Assembly: GCF_037176765.1 (NCBI RefSeq)
Contig: NC_090025.1
Coordinates: forward strand, 14,499,545 to 14,563,544
DNA length: 64,000 nt
Reading direction: 5' to 3'
Source: Anolis sagrei
Taxonomy: Eukaryota; Chordata; Lepidosauria; Squamata; Anolidae
Part shown: in pieces, positions 31,585-42,045 of the stretch
Layout: each line of letters starts with the position of its first letter
Position numbering within the stretch: the stretch's first letter is position 1
Made by a program: the position numbers and the translations under genes
The notes under the pieces: model-generated
What the model was told of the DNA's origin: nothing
Seen by the model: only the letters and a program-made list of their open reading frames with translations
Database searches by the model: none

Positions 31585-34500
31585 CATCCATCCATCCATC
31601 CATCCATCTATCTAATCTGGAGTTACACTTCCTAATGTACCTGTTCCGACTTACATACAGAATAAGAACAAACCTACAGAAGCTACCCAGTTCATAACTT
31701 TGGGACTACCTGTATATATAGTAACTATAAGTCTCCTGCAGATGAATAAATTGCATTTGTCCCTTGGAATTACCAGGGCTGAACAGCAAAAAAGGCACTT
31801 TGCAGTAGCTGCATAATCATTTTTATCATGACACTGAATTATAAAATTAGTCCTCTGCATTTGGTTGTGTTACGGGTGCAGGACCTCTATGACAGAGGAA
31901 AAGCCACGAATAATAATAAAAAAATCAAAATCTGAGAGAATACCTCTCTGGAATCTCTAGGTCCTCCAGTGGAGAAACTCAACTGGAAGTTGTCCATAGA
32001 AGTGCACTGGATGACCTAGAGATTCGTAGAGTGATCCTATTAATCATATCCACAAATGAAAGATCTGCAAATATGAAGGGCTTGAAGTGTCTCATCAATT
32101 TTTGGCTTCTGCAGGTATCTTTGACTCAACAGTGAATGAATCCTGCAAGTGTTTAAGAGTGAGGTCCGAATTAATCAATCCTGCAAAATTTGCAAGAGTT
32201 GAAATCCTTCCTGCTGGAATCATCTGCCAAAGGATGGAAATAATGTAAGTACCACCCCCCCCTCACTATTATTGTTTTGTGGTTTCCTTTGGAGGAAGAG
32301 TTGGAAAGTGTCTCAATTTGATTCAAATTAGGGTTAAGATATTTTGCCCAAGAATAGATGGGAAACCACAGTAATAGCAACTTGGCTAAGGCACCTATAT
32401 ATCCTACCCTATATCCAAGGATCTTGGGGTTATAATTTATGATTTAGAAAAACGATCAACAATAACTAGAATTTTGAAAGCACTGCTAAACTCTGTATTT
32501 CCAATGGGGAAAAAAACAGCAGATTATCCATCCCATCCAATCAGAATTCTCCTTGTTGTATTTCTTGATGAACCTGAGACTTCCTGCTTTTGATGTGGGC
32601 AAAGTAATCCTTTCAAATCTTCTTGTTTCACAGAATCACACTGAAGAAAGGAAATAGAAAAGTGTGCGTCAATCCTGCATCTAAATGGGTACAGGTTTTA
32701 GTGAAGCTGATGCAAAACACGTAAGTCCTGACATAATGTCTGTTTCCCACTTCTGATCCATCTAGCCTGCCCAATCAATATTATCCAATTTAGGAGGAGT
32801 GAGGGATTCTTGTCTCTCCAGATGTTTTGCCTTTATTTACAGCCAATGCTAAGATATTCCTTGAGTTTTAGTCCAAAAGTTTCTCCAACCAAAGTCCAGC
32901 TTGACTGAGATGATGGCTTATGACTTCCATATCAAGAGGACAATGAATCCACTTTGGGTTTTAGTCCAAAGTGCAAAGCAGGAGTGGGCAAAGTATGGAC
33001 CACACTGTTGCACCCCAGGCTTGGAAACCCCTATGACCACAGCACTACACAAGAGTCCAGCTTATAAGCAAACCGTTTATTGCAAAAACACATAAAATAG
33101 ATGAAAAAGCAGGAATAAGGAAAGAAGATATATAATCAAAAATGGGTTAGCAATAGGTGATAACCAGACAGTAATCCAAATGTCTTGTCGAAGGCTTTCA
33201 TGGCCAGAATCACTGAATCAAAGAAATGATGGCTCTCTCTGGGGAAAAAAGAACCTGATTCAGAAAGTGCAAGGCTCCAGGGTCAGGAAGAGGAGCCAGA
33301 AACTGCAACATTAGATAAGGAGTTGAGCGAAAAGCTAAGGATCCTGGGGAAAACCATCTGGAGCTATGGATTGGGTTGTTGTAGGTTTTTTCGGGCTATA
33401 TGGCCATGTTCTAGAGGCTCTTGTCTGCTGGAGCTAGGTGTGAATGTTTCAAGAGTCCTCTGTCCCACCCTGGTCATTCCACAGATATATAAACCCATTT
33501 TTCCTAGTTCCAACAGGCCTCACTACCTCTGAGGATGCTTGCCATAGATGCAGGCGAAACGTCAGGAGAGAATGCCTCTAGAACATGGCCATATAGCCCG
33601 AAAAAAACCTACAACAACCCAATCCATAGCTCCAGATGGTTTTCCCCAGGATCCTTCCGTATCACTTAGCTCTTCGCTCATTTCTTTGATTTGAACTTTC
33701 ATCATGTTGTGCCCCAGGAAATCCCACAATTCTCTCTAAACTATCAGTGAACTCACCAGCCTCGGGCTGTACTACAATACACCCAAAGTCCCCCAGGATT
33801 AGTTTTGTAGGCTTCTTGGGCACCTAAGGTCCAGAAATTAATGCCCTAAGTGTATGTGTAGCATTTCTTCAACCTTGGATATTTTATAACCAAGATAAGG
33901 CTTTATTTTTAATGTGTATATGCACCAGATGAACTCAATTGTAAATACTATGATTAAAAGCTTAAACAAACAAACAAATAAATAAATACGTAAGTACACA
34001 GTTATTTTAAAAAGACCTCTCCAAAGCCTAAAATGTCCTCCCATATCCCCTTAAAATGTTGAGGACATTATTCAATTTTGCTTTTTTGGGAAATACAGTG
34101 GGTGATGCAGCTCTCCAAACTCACCTGGCAGTTAATGCAGCCCCTGGTGTCCCACAATTGCCCACTCTTGCCTTAAAGGACATTTCTAAGGCACAAAAAA
34201 TTGGCTTTCCAGGTAGAACTTAGCACTTTGGAGAACAACTTTCAAGCCAACGGCTGCCTCTGCTTGACTACTACTTTTAAAACTTTCTGTCAGCTATTAG
34301 AAGGAGACATGGTTAATAAGAATCATTTGAAATATCATAGCATTATAATTCTACAGTGTGGCTGGACCTCTGATTGCAGTCCAAAGCAGATAGTGTATGG
34401 ATTCTACAATAGTCTCTTGTTGCAATCACAAATTTGGCAGCTCTGGGTTAAGATCACAGTAGCTGACTGTAGGTTAAGAGAAGACAGGTCTCTTGAGGCC

Positions 34501-34906
34501 TCTTTTATGTGTCACTATACTGCAATAGGCTGAACCGCTAAGCTATAGAACTTGCTGACCAGAAGCTTGGTGGTCCGAATCTGCGGGACGGGGTGAGTTC
34601 CTGTTGTTAGCCCCAGCTACTGCCAACCTAGCAGTTCAAAAACATGCAAATATGAGCTCAATAGGTACCACTTTGGTGGGAAGGTAACGACGCTCCATGC
34701 AGTCATGCCGGCCACATGACCTTGGGGGTGCCTATGGATAACGCCAGCTCTTTGGCTTAGAAATGGAGATAAGCATCCCACAACCGCCAACCCCCCCCCC
34801 CCTCCACTTCCAAGTAGGATTTGACTAGACTTTATGTCAAGGGGAAACCTTTGCTATAGTTTATCTTACTTTTTATTTTTCTTACAGGAATGAAACTTCC
34901 CCTTGA
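29457..34906 (+). CDS. CXCL13-like: CXC chemokine, CXCL13-like (gene 1), four exons
   Basis: Exons: 29457-29517, 32115-32244, 32634-32720, 34888-34906. All donors are GTAAGT and all acceptors end in CAG; phases are 1, 2, 2, the standard CXC pattern. The 98-residue product has a signal peptide (about residues 1-20, hydrophobic ILGVLLLAF). The CXC pair is C31-K-C33, and the other two cysteines are C58 and C75 (bonds 31-58 and 33-75 by family rule). An LPAGIICQRMEI block, VCVNPASKWVQ and a C-terminal helix follow. There is no ELR before CXC. N28-E-S and N94-E-T are glycosylation sequons. The P-x-G-x-x-C-x-R-x-E-I and W-V-Q blocks fit CXCL13 best; another non-ELR CXC ligand cannot be excluded. 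A secreted leukocyte attractant role is inferred. Gene 2 (56920) is a paralogue with the same structure. Introns are about 2.6 kb, 0.4 kb and 2.2 kb. Confidence 0.88.
29642..29752 (+). mobile_element. hAT-D palindromic MITE, truncated (gene 1 intron 1)
   Basis: Begins 'cagtggttctcaacctgtgg' and contains the paired blocks 'aactcccagaaatcccagcc' and 'ggatttctgggagttgaagg', as in the full copies at 30802-30936 and 50882-51016. The right terminus is replaced by a CR1 fragment. Confidence 0.75.
29753..29942 (+). mobile_element. CR1 LINE 3-prime end (gene 1 intron 1)
   Basis: 'gaggctggatggtcatctgt', 'gggggttggactggatggcc' and the terminal 'ctatgattctat' are the standard CR1 3-prime end. Confidence 0.8.
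29943..30801. other. Intron 1 of gene 1, unique part
   Basis: Contains a short (GTG)n/(GGT)n patch at about 30158-30175. Nothing coding is recognised. Confidence 0.4.
30802..30936. mobile_element. hAT-D palindromic MITE, full length
   Basis: About 135 bp, nearly a perfect palindrome: the left half ('ggttctcaacctggggtccc') is repeated inverted at the right ('gggaccccaggttgagaacc'). Same family as 50882-51016. Duplicated flanks are not clear here. Confidence 0.8.
31130..31615. repeat. Poly-G run and (TATC)n/(CATC)n microsatellite in intron 1
   Basis: About 11 G at 31131-31141; (TATC)n from about 31547 to 31583 changing into (CATC)n up to about 31610. The remainder up to exon 2 at 32115 is unique intron sequence. 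The microsatellite is a good candidate for length polymorphism. Confidence 0.8.
33000..33183 (-). other. Possible LTR-type fossil piece in intron 3
   Basis: 'cagcttataagcaaaccgtt' followed by 'tattgcaaaaacacataaaa' read on the reverse strand resembles the end region of an old LTR-type element. There is no paired repeat; it is a weak suggestion only. Confidence 0.25.
33184..33640. mobile_element. Penelope fold-back in gene 1 intron 3
   Basis: A Penelope terminal scrap on the reverse strand (33184-33214) is followed by other sequence. Then comes a reverse-strand terminus (33373-33418) facing a forward terminus (about 33430-33640) with the hammerhead-like motif. The non-Penelope flank also takes part: 'ggaaaaccatctggagctat' (33347-33366) reappears inverted at about 33622-33641. 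The whole forms a long stem with a loop of about 170 bases. Confidence 0.75.
33515..33580 (+). ncRNA. Hammerhead-ribozyme-like motif, core bases kept, in gene 1 intron
   Basis: CTGAGGA at 33529-33535, GAAAC at 33556-33560, GTC at 33561-33563, same stems as 24160-24215. It lies on the transcribed strand of the chemokine gene, so it would be present in the pre-mRNA of intron 3. Whether it can cleave is unknown because of the extra T beside stem II and the two-base stem III. Confidence 0.5.
33641..34528. other. Intron 3 of gene 1, mostly unique
   Basis: 'cagatggttttccccaggat' and 'ttagctcttcgctcatttct' at the start are inverted copies of the sequence left of the Penelope fold-back. The rest is unique AT-rich intron. 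Confidence 0.4.
34529..34857 (+). mobile_element. SINE-3 (Sauria-SINE-like) close to the last acceptor
   Basis: Head 'gaaccgctaagctatagaac', body 'ggccacatgaccttgggggt', and tail 'gactagactttatgtcaagg'. A poly-C run of about 13 lies within it at about 34790. Its 3-prime end is about 30 bases from the exon 4 acceptor at 34886-34887; the pyrimidine tract 34861-34883 lies between. Confidence 0.7.
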
Positions 34907-35055
34907 AATGTACCAAAGTCTGAAATGTTCCAGGAGAGAGAAGAACAGATAACGCACAAATCCTAGATGCAATTTCTTTCTAGCTTCCTGCTTTCTGCAT
35001 TCATTCTGCCTCCAGAAAGATCAATGCTACTGTTTTTGTAATTAACTCAGCATGC

Positions 35056-35061
35056 ATTAAA
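35056..35061 (+). terminator. ATTAAA polyadenylation signal, gene 1 (proximal)
   Basis: About 150 bases after the stop codon, followed by a GT-rich stretch ('ggctgtgttagccctgttg'). Distal AATAAA alternatives are at 35589-35594 and 35887-35892. Confidence 0.4.
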
Positions 35062-35211
35062 ATCCAGTTAGGCTGTGTTAGCCCTGTTGAAATTCTGCAA
35101 TTCCTGTAGCATATTCTCGTAAGTCCGTGTCCAAGACATATCTCATCCTAGGCTCAATCATGAAACAGTTTCCCATAGTAGGGCTGCAAAAACATCTGCC
35201 TGCCTCTTTGT

Positions 35212-35470
35212 GTGTCAGGAGTGACTTGAGAAACTGCAAGTTGCTTTTGGTGAGAGAGAATTACCCATCTGCAAGGATGTTGCCCAGGGATGGCTGGATG
35301 TTTGATATTTTACCATCCCTGTGGGAGGCTTCTCTCATATCCCTGCATGGAGAGCTGGAGCTGACAGAGGGAGCTCATCCATGCTCTCCCCAGATTTGAA
35401 CTGCTGGCCTGTCAGTCAGCAGTCTTGCTGGCACAAGGGTTTAACCCACTGCACCACCGAGGGCTCTGAA
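35212..35470 (-). mobile_element. SINE-1, full length, in or just past the gene 1 3-prime UTR
   Basis: Complete antisense copy from 'tgtcaggagtgacttgagaa' to 'acccactgcaccaccgaggg'. It lies between the proximal and distal polyadenylation signals, so it is in the 3-prime UTR only if the distal sites are used. Confidence 0.85.
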
Positions 35471-35886
35471 ACTGTGGGATTAGTACTGCAAAGAGTTTCC
35501 CGAACTCACAGCCTGCTCTTCTTACATATGCTACTAGGAACTTTCTAGTGAACCATGTGTCCCATGATACTTCCAAAATATGACAGTAAATAAACGTAGA
35601 TATGCAATTGCCCTTCCCAGAATTCCTGTTGGCCATGATAGTGAAAACAGATTTATGTTCACTTTAGTGAGACAAACAGTTGCTTTATAGAAGAAATATT
35701 TAAAATCTACTGAAAAAAATATATAAATCAACAAAGAATAATATATTTAATAACTGGCAGCTTTTTAAAAATGTGTGCTTTAGCTGGCTCTTAAATTCTT
35801 GCTGGGAAACCTTTTGAAATGTGAATGAACCAAATGTGATACAAAATTGTTACTTATTGTAAGTTTTTTTTGCTATAGAATTGAAC

Positions 35887-35892
35887 AATAAA
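35887..35892 (+). terminator. AATAAA polyadenylation signal, gene 1 (distal)
   Basis: 'caataaaatg' preceded by a T-rich run, about 980 bases after the stop codon. Use of this site would give an mRNA containing an antisense SINE-1. Confidence 0.4.
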
Positions 35893-36764
35893 ATGATCTT
35901 TTTTCATTTAAAATGTGTGCTTTTAACTGGATTTATTTTGGTAATTGGAGAGATGTACATTCTTGCCAGTTTCCCACTCATGGGCAATAATGAGCGATAT
36001 GTCTTAGGCAATCATGAGCAATTTGCTACTTTAGAGTTATTAGGAGGTATACTGCAGTTCAGGATTTAGTTGCAAAAGCCACACATGCATTTGGCACAGC
36101 ATTTTCTGTGCAGAAACATTGCCATTTTCTTCTCAAAACACCCACCCATACATTTTTTCACACATAGCACATGACACATGTCTTTGCAGTTTATTGAAAG
36201 GGTCCTCAGTACCTCTGTTACTTAGCTCCTGTGTAAAGTTTACACAATGTCAACTGTGATGTAGCATTGTGATCAACGTCCTTGCTTTGTACCTGGATAT
36301 AGTCACAAAGCCAAATGCTATCCCTCCATCCTCTGTTTTCCACTTGCCTCTATTTGACTGGGAAAGTGAGACCTAAATGGAGCAGAGAGACATTTTGTAG
36401 TTCCACTATAGTTACATTTTGCAATATATCTACTGGCACGGGATGATGGGCAATGCCTGCGCCCATGCGCTTTGCTCAATTCCTCTTTTGTTTACTCGAT
36501 TGCATTCAGATCTCACAATTTACATGGTTCTCTTTTTTGAAAACAGAACATTTATCTGACTAAATATCTGACCAAACTTAAGCCATCCTCCTTAACAATT
36601 GTCTTTATTGAATTCTGGTTTTAAATAATGCCTACTGCATAGGCATCAGTGCCACTGGATCACAAAATACTCATGAAATCGGGATTTTATTGTCAACCCC
36701 CCCCCCCCCAATTAATTAATACAATTGCAGTTTTGTTAATCTGAGATAATATTTCTCTAGGAAT
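35893..36764. other. Unique intergenic DNA
   Basis: Nothing recognised apart from a poly-C run at about 36696-36709. Confidence 0.4.
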
Positions 36765-37489
36765 CAGTGTTTCTCAGCCTTCCTAATGCCACAACCCCTT
36801 AATACACTTCTTCATGTTGTGGTGACCCCCAACCATAAAATTATTTTCATTGCTACTTTAGAACTGTAATTTTGCTACTGTTATGAATCGTAATGCAAAT
36901 ATCTGATATGCAGGATGTATTTTCATTCACTGGACCAAATTCGCCACAAATACCCAATGCGCCCAAATTTGAATACTGGTGCGGTTGATTTGTCATTTGG
37001 AAGTTGTAGTTGCTGGGATTTATAGTTCACCTACAATCAAAGAGCATTCTAAACTCCACCAATGATGGAATTGAACCAATCCTGGCACACAAAACTCCCC
37101 TGACCAACAGAAAGTACTGGAAAGGTTTGATGGGCATTGACCTTGAGTTTTGGAGTTGTAGTTCACCTACATCCAGAGAGCACTGTGGACTCAAAAATGA
37201 TGAATCTAGACCAAACTTGGCACAAATACTCAATATACCCAAATGTGAACACTGGTGGAGTTTGGGGAAAATAGACCTTGACATTTGGGACTTGTCGTTT
37301 CTAGGATTTATAATTCACCTACAATCAAAGCGCATTCTGAAACCTACCAATAAGATAATTGGGCCAAACTTCCCAGACAGAACCCCCATGACCAACAGAA
37401 AATACTGTGTTTTCTGATGGTCTTTGGCGACCTCTTTGACACCCTCCTCACCACCTCCCCTCCAGGGATCCCGAACCCCAGAAACACTG
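36765..37489 (+). mobile_element. hAT-A transposon (short form)
   Basis: 725 bp, left terminus 'cagtgtttctcagcc' and right terminus reduced to 'ccccagaaacactg'. The interior repeat unit occurs three times, keeping a 135-codon open frame (37010-37417) whose two halves repeat GFI(I/V)HLQSK. Flanking duplication is not clear. No recognisable protein. Confidence 0.75.
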
Positions 37490-37624
37490 CTCTATATAAT
37501 CATATTATTCCAGAAGTTAACAAAAGGATATCACTGGAGGATCTTGAGAGGTGTTTTCTTAGGAATTTCTAGACCCCCAGAAATGAGGTTGACCATGGTG
37601 GAAGTTAACCATAGTGTCGTACTG

Positions 37625-37695
37625 GTTGGCTGTTAGGTATTGTGGGAGTTGGAGTCCAAAACACCTGGAGGGCCAAAGTTTGCCCATGCCTGGCA
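37625..37695 (-). mobile_element. MITE-like fragment
   Basis: 'ggagttggagtccaaaacac' and 'ctggagggccaaagtttgcc' read in reverse resemble a common hAT-type MITE terminus; only about 70 bases remain. Confidence 0.4.
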
Positions 37696-38215
37696 TAGAC
37701 TCTACCTGTAAATAGAGCAGGAAGAGGTCCGTGAGCAGAAACGTCCAACTTCTAATCACATCTACCCACCACTGCTGCCTTGTTTATCTCCCAAGGTAAT
37801 ACATTTTCATTAAGCTGTATGAGAAAAGCACACACAAACAAGACATGTTATCCTTTCCCTTGTGACTAGAAGGAAGTCACTTCGGTTCAAGTTGCAAGCT
37901 CTGCAAATGAAATTTGAAAGTAAGATACCCTGGCCAACTGTTAAGGAAAAAACCCATATGAATTTCATATCAAGTTTATTGCTTAGCAAGTTCATGCGCC
38001 TTCCAGACTGTAACCAAGGAGAAAAGGAGAATTGTCCCCTTGCTTCACTTTCTCTTTCATACACTCTCAGTTTCTGGAACACACCTATTCCTCAAATCGT
38101 GAGTTCCCCTCCATGTTGTCTCATTCAAAAGTTCAATATGCTACAATTTGTGTAACTTTCTAGTTACTGAAAAACACAAGAAGAACCATGCTGGGTCAGA
38201 CCAAATGTCTATCTC
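37696..38215. other. Nothing recognised
   Basis: Unique sequence. Short frames on both strands at 37810-38155 overlap each other and have no family likeness. Confidence 0.35.
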
Positions 38216-38720
38216 AGGGGTGTCAAATTCATTTTCATCAAGGACCACATCAGCCTTATGGTTGCCTTCAAAGGAATATTGAATCCATGGATGGAGAATC
38301 CATGGATCCAGGGGGTCTATTATAATGTTTTCCCAAAGTACGCAGTGCTCATTAGTTTTTACCCAATTGGGGTCCCCAGATGTTACTGAATGACAACTCC
38401 CATCATTTGTGATTAGCTGCCATACAGACTGGGGATAATGGGAATTGTATTCCAATGACTCTTGTGACTGTGAGGTTGGGAAAAGGTTAAATAATATTTT
38501 GAAGTCAGACATCCTATCCGTCAGCCTTGTATCTAAATCTAATTATCACTATCCTGACTAAACAGAACAAACTGCAGCCTTCCAGATGTTAGTGTATCAC
38601 ACCTCCCATCAACTCTAGTCATAATGTTTAATAATAGGGAATACAGGAGTTGTACTCCAGCATCTGAAGGGCCACATAAAATGACATGGAGGGCCAGATT
38701 TGGCTCACCAGTCTTGAATT
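38216..38720 (+). mobile_element. hAT-type MITE (GGGTGTCAAA family), diverged
   Basis: Starts 'caggggtgtcaaattcattt' and ends near 'gagggccagatttggctcac', the usual outer blocks of this class. The interior is unlike the other hATs here. Confidence 0.5.
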
Positions 38721-38767
38721 TCATAGATGTGCTCTATCTAGTCCAAACATGTTCTCCACATAGTTGC

Positions 38768-39225
38768 ACCAGGACTGTGGCACAGCTAGCTGGGAGTCAG
38801 CTGTATTAAAATCACTACTGACTGAAAGGCCATGAGTTCGAAGCCAGCCTGGGTCGAAGTGATCTTCCAACCAAAATTGTGCAGCTTGTTGTCGACCTTT
38901 GCAGCCCGAAAGACAGTTGCATCTGTCAAGTAGGAAATTTAGTACAAGTTATGTGGGGAGGCTAATTTAACTGATTTACAAGGCCATAAAAATCTCCAGG
39001 AAGTATGCAAAGAATGAGGAAGTACTTCATCAGTGTCACAAACGGACAGTGAGGCGACAACTCCCCTGGTGGCAAGAAGCTGGAATATTAAATAGCCTCT
39101 GAGTGTCTCTCTATATATGTTGTGTGTCTATGGCATTGAATGTTTGCCATTTATATGTACATTGTAAGCTGCCCTGTGGGGTGAGAAGGGCGGAATATAA
39201 ATACTGTAAATAAATAAATAAATAA
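38768..39225 (+). mobile_element. tRNA-derived SINE-2 with L2-type tail
   Basis: A-box 'ctgtggcacagctagctggg', B-box 'catgagttcgaagccagcc', body 'cagttgcatctgtcaagtag' and 'ctaatttaactgatttacaa'. The end is 'gtgagaagggcggaatataa' plus (AAAT)n, identical in type to the L2 3-prime end at 23330-23376. Mobilisation by L2 is inferred. Confidence 0.8.
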
Positions 39226-39714
39226 ATACCCCAAAAGATAAGCCCACCAATAGGATGCAATTGCATTGGGACCCTCCATTCTTCACAACCTGGCAAAAGA
39301 TATACAGTGTGTCTGCTGCAGTTCAATTCTAGGACCACCAACATAGATACCAAAATACATGGATGACTCAAGTCTCATTGTATACAATGGCATAGTAAAA
39401 TGGTGTCCATTATATAAAATAGTAAAAAGACTTGCTTTGTGGGAAAACATGGATGGTTGGAATCTATGGCTGAAGAATCCATGGATACGAAGGGCTGACT
39501 GTACCAAGGTACACTGGAAATAGTCATTCTGAGTAGTAGAATCATAGATCTTAGAAGCTTATCACACAAGGCAGGCAAACTGTAATTACAGCAAGACAAC
39601 ATTCCCTCTGGTTGGGATGTATCACATAACGTTGCTCCTCTCCATCTGCTTTTCCAATAGGAGACAGCTTAGAAAGCATTTCTTTTACAAACCCAAATCA
39701 TCAATTCATCATAG
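39226..39714. other. Nothing recognised
   Basis: Unique sequence; short overlapping reverse-strand frames without family likeness. Confidence 0.35.
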
Positions 39715-40085
39715 CATCATAGATCTGGAAGAGACCTCATGGGCCATCCAGTCCAACCCCGTGCCAAGAAGCAGGAAAATCGCATAATGACCTTCTTTTG
39801 TAAAAGAAGCACCTTCCATTGGCTTCCTACCAGGAGAACAACAAAAAAGGAATGAAACCATGTGATAAATCCTACTGTTATTGTGATTCATCTACCTCTT
39901 GCGATGAGGTCCTAAGGGTTGGATAAGGGTCTCAAAGGCCATCTAGTACCAACCCCATGCTATGGCAGGAATACGCAAAGCCAAATTCCTGGAAAAGAAC
40001 CATCCAGGTGGACCTTCAAGGAAGTCCACTTCTCTCCAAGGTAGTCTATTCCACAGTTCTCACAATTAAGACATCCTTCCTAATG
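39715..40085 (-). mobile_element. CR1 LINE 3-prime fragments
   Basis: 'ggaagagacctcatgggcca' at 39729 and a second, more diverged piece at about 39925-40085 ('gtagtctattccacagttct') are antisense CR1 3-prime sequence, broken by unrelated bases. Confidence 0.65.
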
Positions 40086-40104
40086 TTAGGTGGATGTACA
40101 CAAT

Positions 40105-40360
40105 GTACTGAGTGAAAGGTAAAAGTAAAGGTTTTCCCCTGACATTAAGTCCAGTCATGTCCAACTCTGGGGTGTGGTGCCCATCTCCATTTCTAAGCCA
40201 AAGAGCCAGCGTTGTCCGTAGACACCTCCAAGGACATGTGGCCAGCATGACTGCATGGAACGCTGTTACCTTCCTGCCGAAGCGGAACCTATTGATCTAC
40301 TCTCATTTGCATGTTTTCGAACTGCCAGGTTGGCACAAGCTGAGTGAAAAGGTAATTCCT
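40105..40360 (-). mobile_element. SINE-3, head-truncated
   Basis: 'agtccagtcatgtccaactc' tail complement, then 'gccagcatgactgcatggaa' and 'catgttttcgaactgccagg'. The tRNA-like head is lost. Confidence 0.8.
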
Positions 40361-40604
40361 TTTATCTGTCCCGAGTCTTTTACCATTTAATGAGTGTCCA
40401 CATATTCTAATAGCATGAAAGAAAAGGGACGAGAGAGCATTTTCCCTATGAACAATCGTCCCTCCACATTTGTGAATTCATGGATTACTGCATTACTATA
40501 TAAATAAAAATTGCAAAAACTATTCTATACTCAAGAGAACACTTCTCTAGGCATCTCTGGGTCTTTCAGTGTAATTCTATGGCCAACTTCCACTTGAGAG
40601 GATG

Positions 40605-40727
40605 AGACTGGATAGCCATCTGTCAGGGATGATTTGAATGCAATATTCCTGCTTCTTGGCAAGGAGTTGGACTAGATGGCCCATGAGGTCTCTTCCAACT
40701 CTTTGATTCTATGATTCTATGAACTCC
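40605..40727 (+). mobile_element. CR1 LINE 3-prime end
   Basis: 'actggatagccatctgtcag' to 'tctttgattctatgattcta'; about 120 bp. Confidence 0.8.
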
Positions 40728-41515
40728 ATGAATATGAAACTTTCTTTCATAAATGGAGATCTACTGCCCTCTAGGTGACAATGAGATGTTTACAAGTCAA
40801 TTGAGTAATTTTGTGGTCCCAGTCTTTAAAATCCTAGATCTTCTCCAGGTGGGCTAGAACTTCCATTAATAGCCAAGCTGTTCCGCTCTTGGGAGTCACA
40901 ACAGTCTTGTAACAAATTGTTCTTATTTCCACATTTTCTAAGGTACTAAATATGCCCATGATTTGGGTTCATTCTCCATGAACACCTCCCTTCCTTCTCT
41001 CTTTCCCCAGGTATCCATGTTCTTTTTCTCACACATTTATTTTTTATCACTATTTCTTTAAATGAAAGGGTGTGGTGAAGGAAGAAATATTAGAGGAAAT
41101 GCATTTAGGGAAGGAGGTTCAGATGACAAAGTTAATCATCATTCAACACATCATGAATGAGACTGCTCAGTGCATCCATATTGGAGAAAGAATGCAGCCT
41201 AACAATATTTTAGCTGCTATGGGTCAATGCTATGGAAGCAAAGGATTTGTAGTTTTACAAGGTCTTTCATCTTCTGAGCCAAAGAGTGCTGGTGCATCAC
41301 TAAACTATAAATCCCAGGATTTCACTTCATTGAAGTATGGCAATTAAAGTGGCGTCAAACTGTATTAATGCTACAGTGTTGATCCACCTCAACACTATGG
41401 GAATTTACTTTCACTGATGTTGAACAGGAGAAAAAAAACTCATCTTGTCTTTGGTTTCAACAGTCTTCTTCTCATATATAATTTCAGCTAACTCAAGAAT
41501 GTGAGTCCAAGGTCA
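40728..41515. other. Unique intergenic DNA
   Basis: A 91-codon frame at 41072-41347 has no recognisable domain, signal peptide or splice context; I do not call it a gene. Confidence 0.35.
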
Positions 41516-42045
41516 TAGAATCATAGAGTTGGAAGAGACCTCATGGGCCATCCAGTCCAACCCCCTGCCAAGAAGCAGGAATATTGCATTCAAAGCACTC
41601 CTGACAGATGGCCGTCCAGCCTCTGTTTAAAAGCCTCCAAAGAAGGAGCCTCCACCACACTCCTCGGCAGAGAGTGGAACAGCTCTCACAGTCAGGAAGT
41701 TCTTCCTAATGTTCAGATGGAATCACCTTTCTTGTCGTTTGAAGCTATTGTTCCACGTCCTAGTCTCCTGGGAAGCAGAAAACAAGCTTGCTCCCTCATC
41801 CCTGTGGCTTCCTCTCACATATTTATACATGGCTATCATATCTCCTCTCAGCCTTCTCTTCTTCAGGCTAAACATGCCCAGCTCTTTAAGCCGCTCTTCA
41901 TAGGGCTTGTTCTCCAGACCCTTGATCGTTTTAGTCATCCTCCTCTGGACACATTCCAGTTTGTCAATATCTCTCTTCAATTGTGGTGTCCAGAATTAGA
42001 CACAATATTCTAGGTGTGGTCTAACCAAGGCAGAATAGAGGGGTA
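41516..42045 (-). mobile_element. CR1 LINE, 3-prime 530 bp
   Basis: The antisense strand encodes the CR1 reverse transcriptase C-terminus (RDIDKLECVQRRMTKTIKGL, YEERLKELGMFSLKKRRLRG) followed by the 3-prime UTR, with 'catagaatcatagagttgga' at the left end. 5-prime truncated near 42045. Confidence 0.88.

Noticed and set aside
31545-31615. CRISPR-like array
   Set aside because: It is a simple (TATC)n/(CATC)n microsatellite in vertebrate DNA; no spacer-repeat structure anywhere in the window.
37010-37417. Recurring 'GFIVHLQSKS' frame in several hAT-A copies as a possible conserved peptide
   Set aside because: It reflects the shared repeat unit read in the same phase; copies differ in start, length and stops, with no sign of codon-level constraint by eye.
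41072-41347. 91-codon frame as a small gene
   Set aside because: No recognised domain, signal peptide or flanking gene structure; length is not unusual for random AT-rich DNA.
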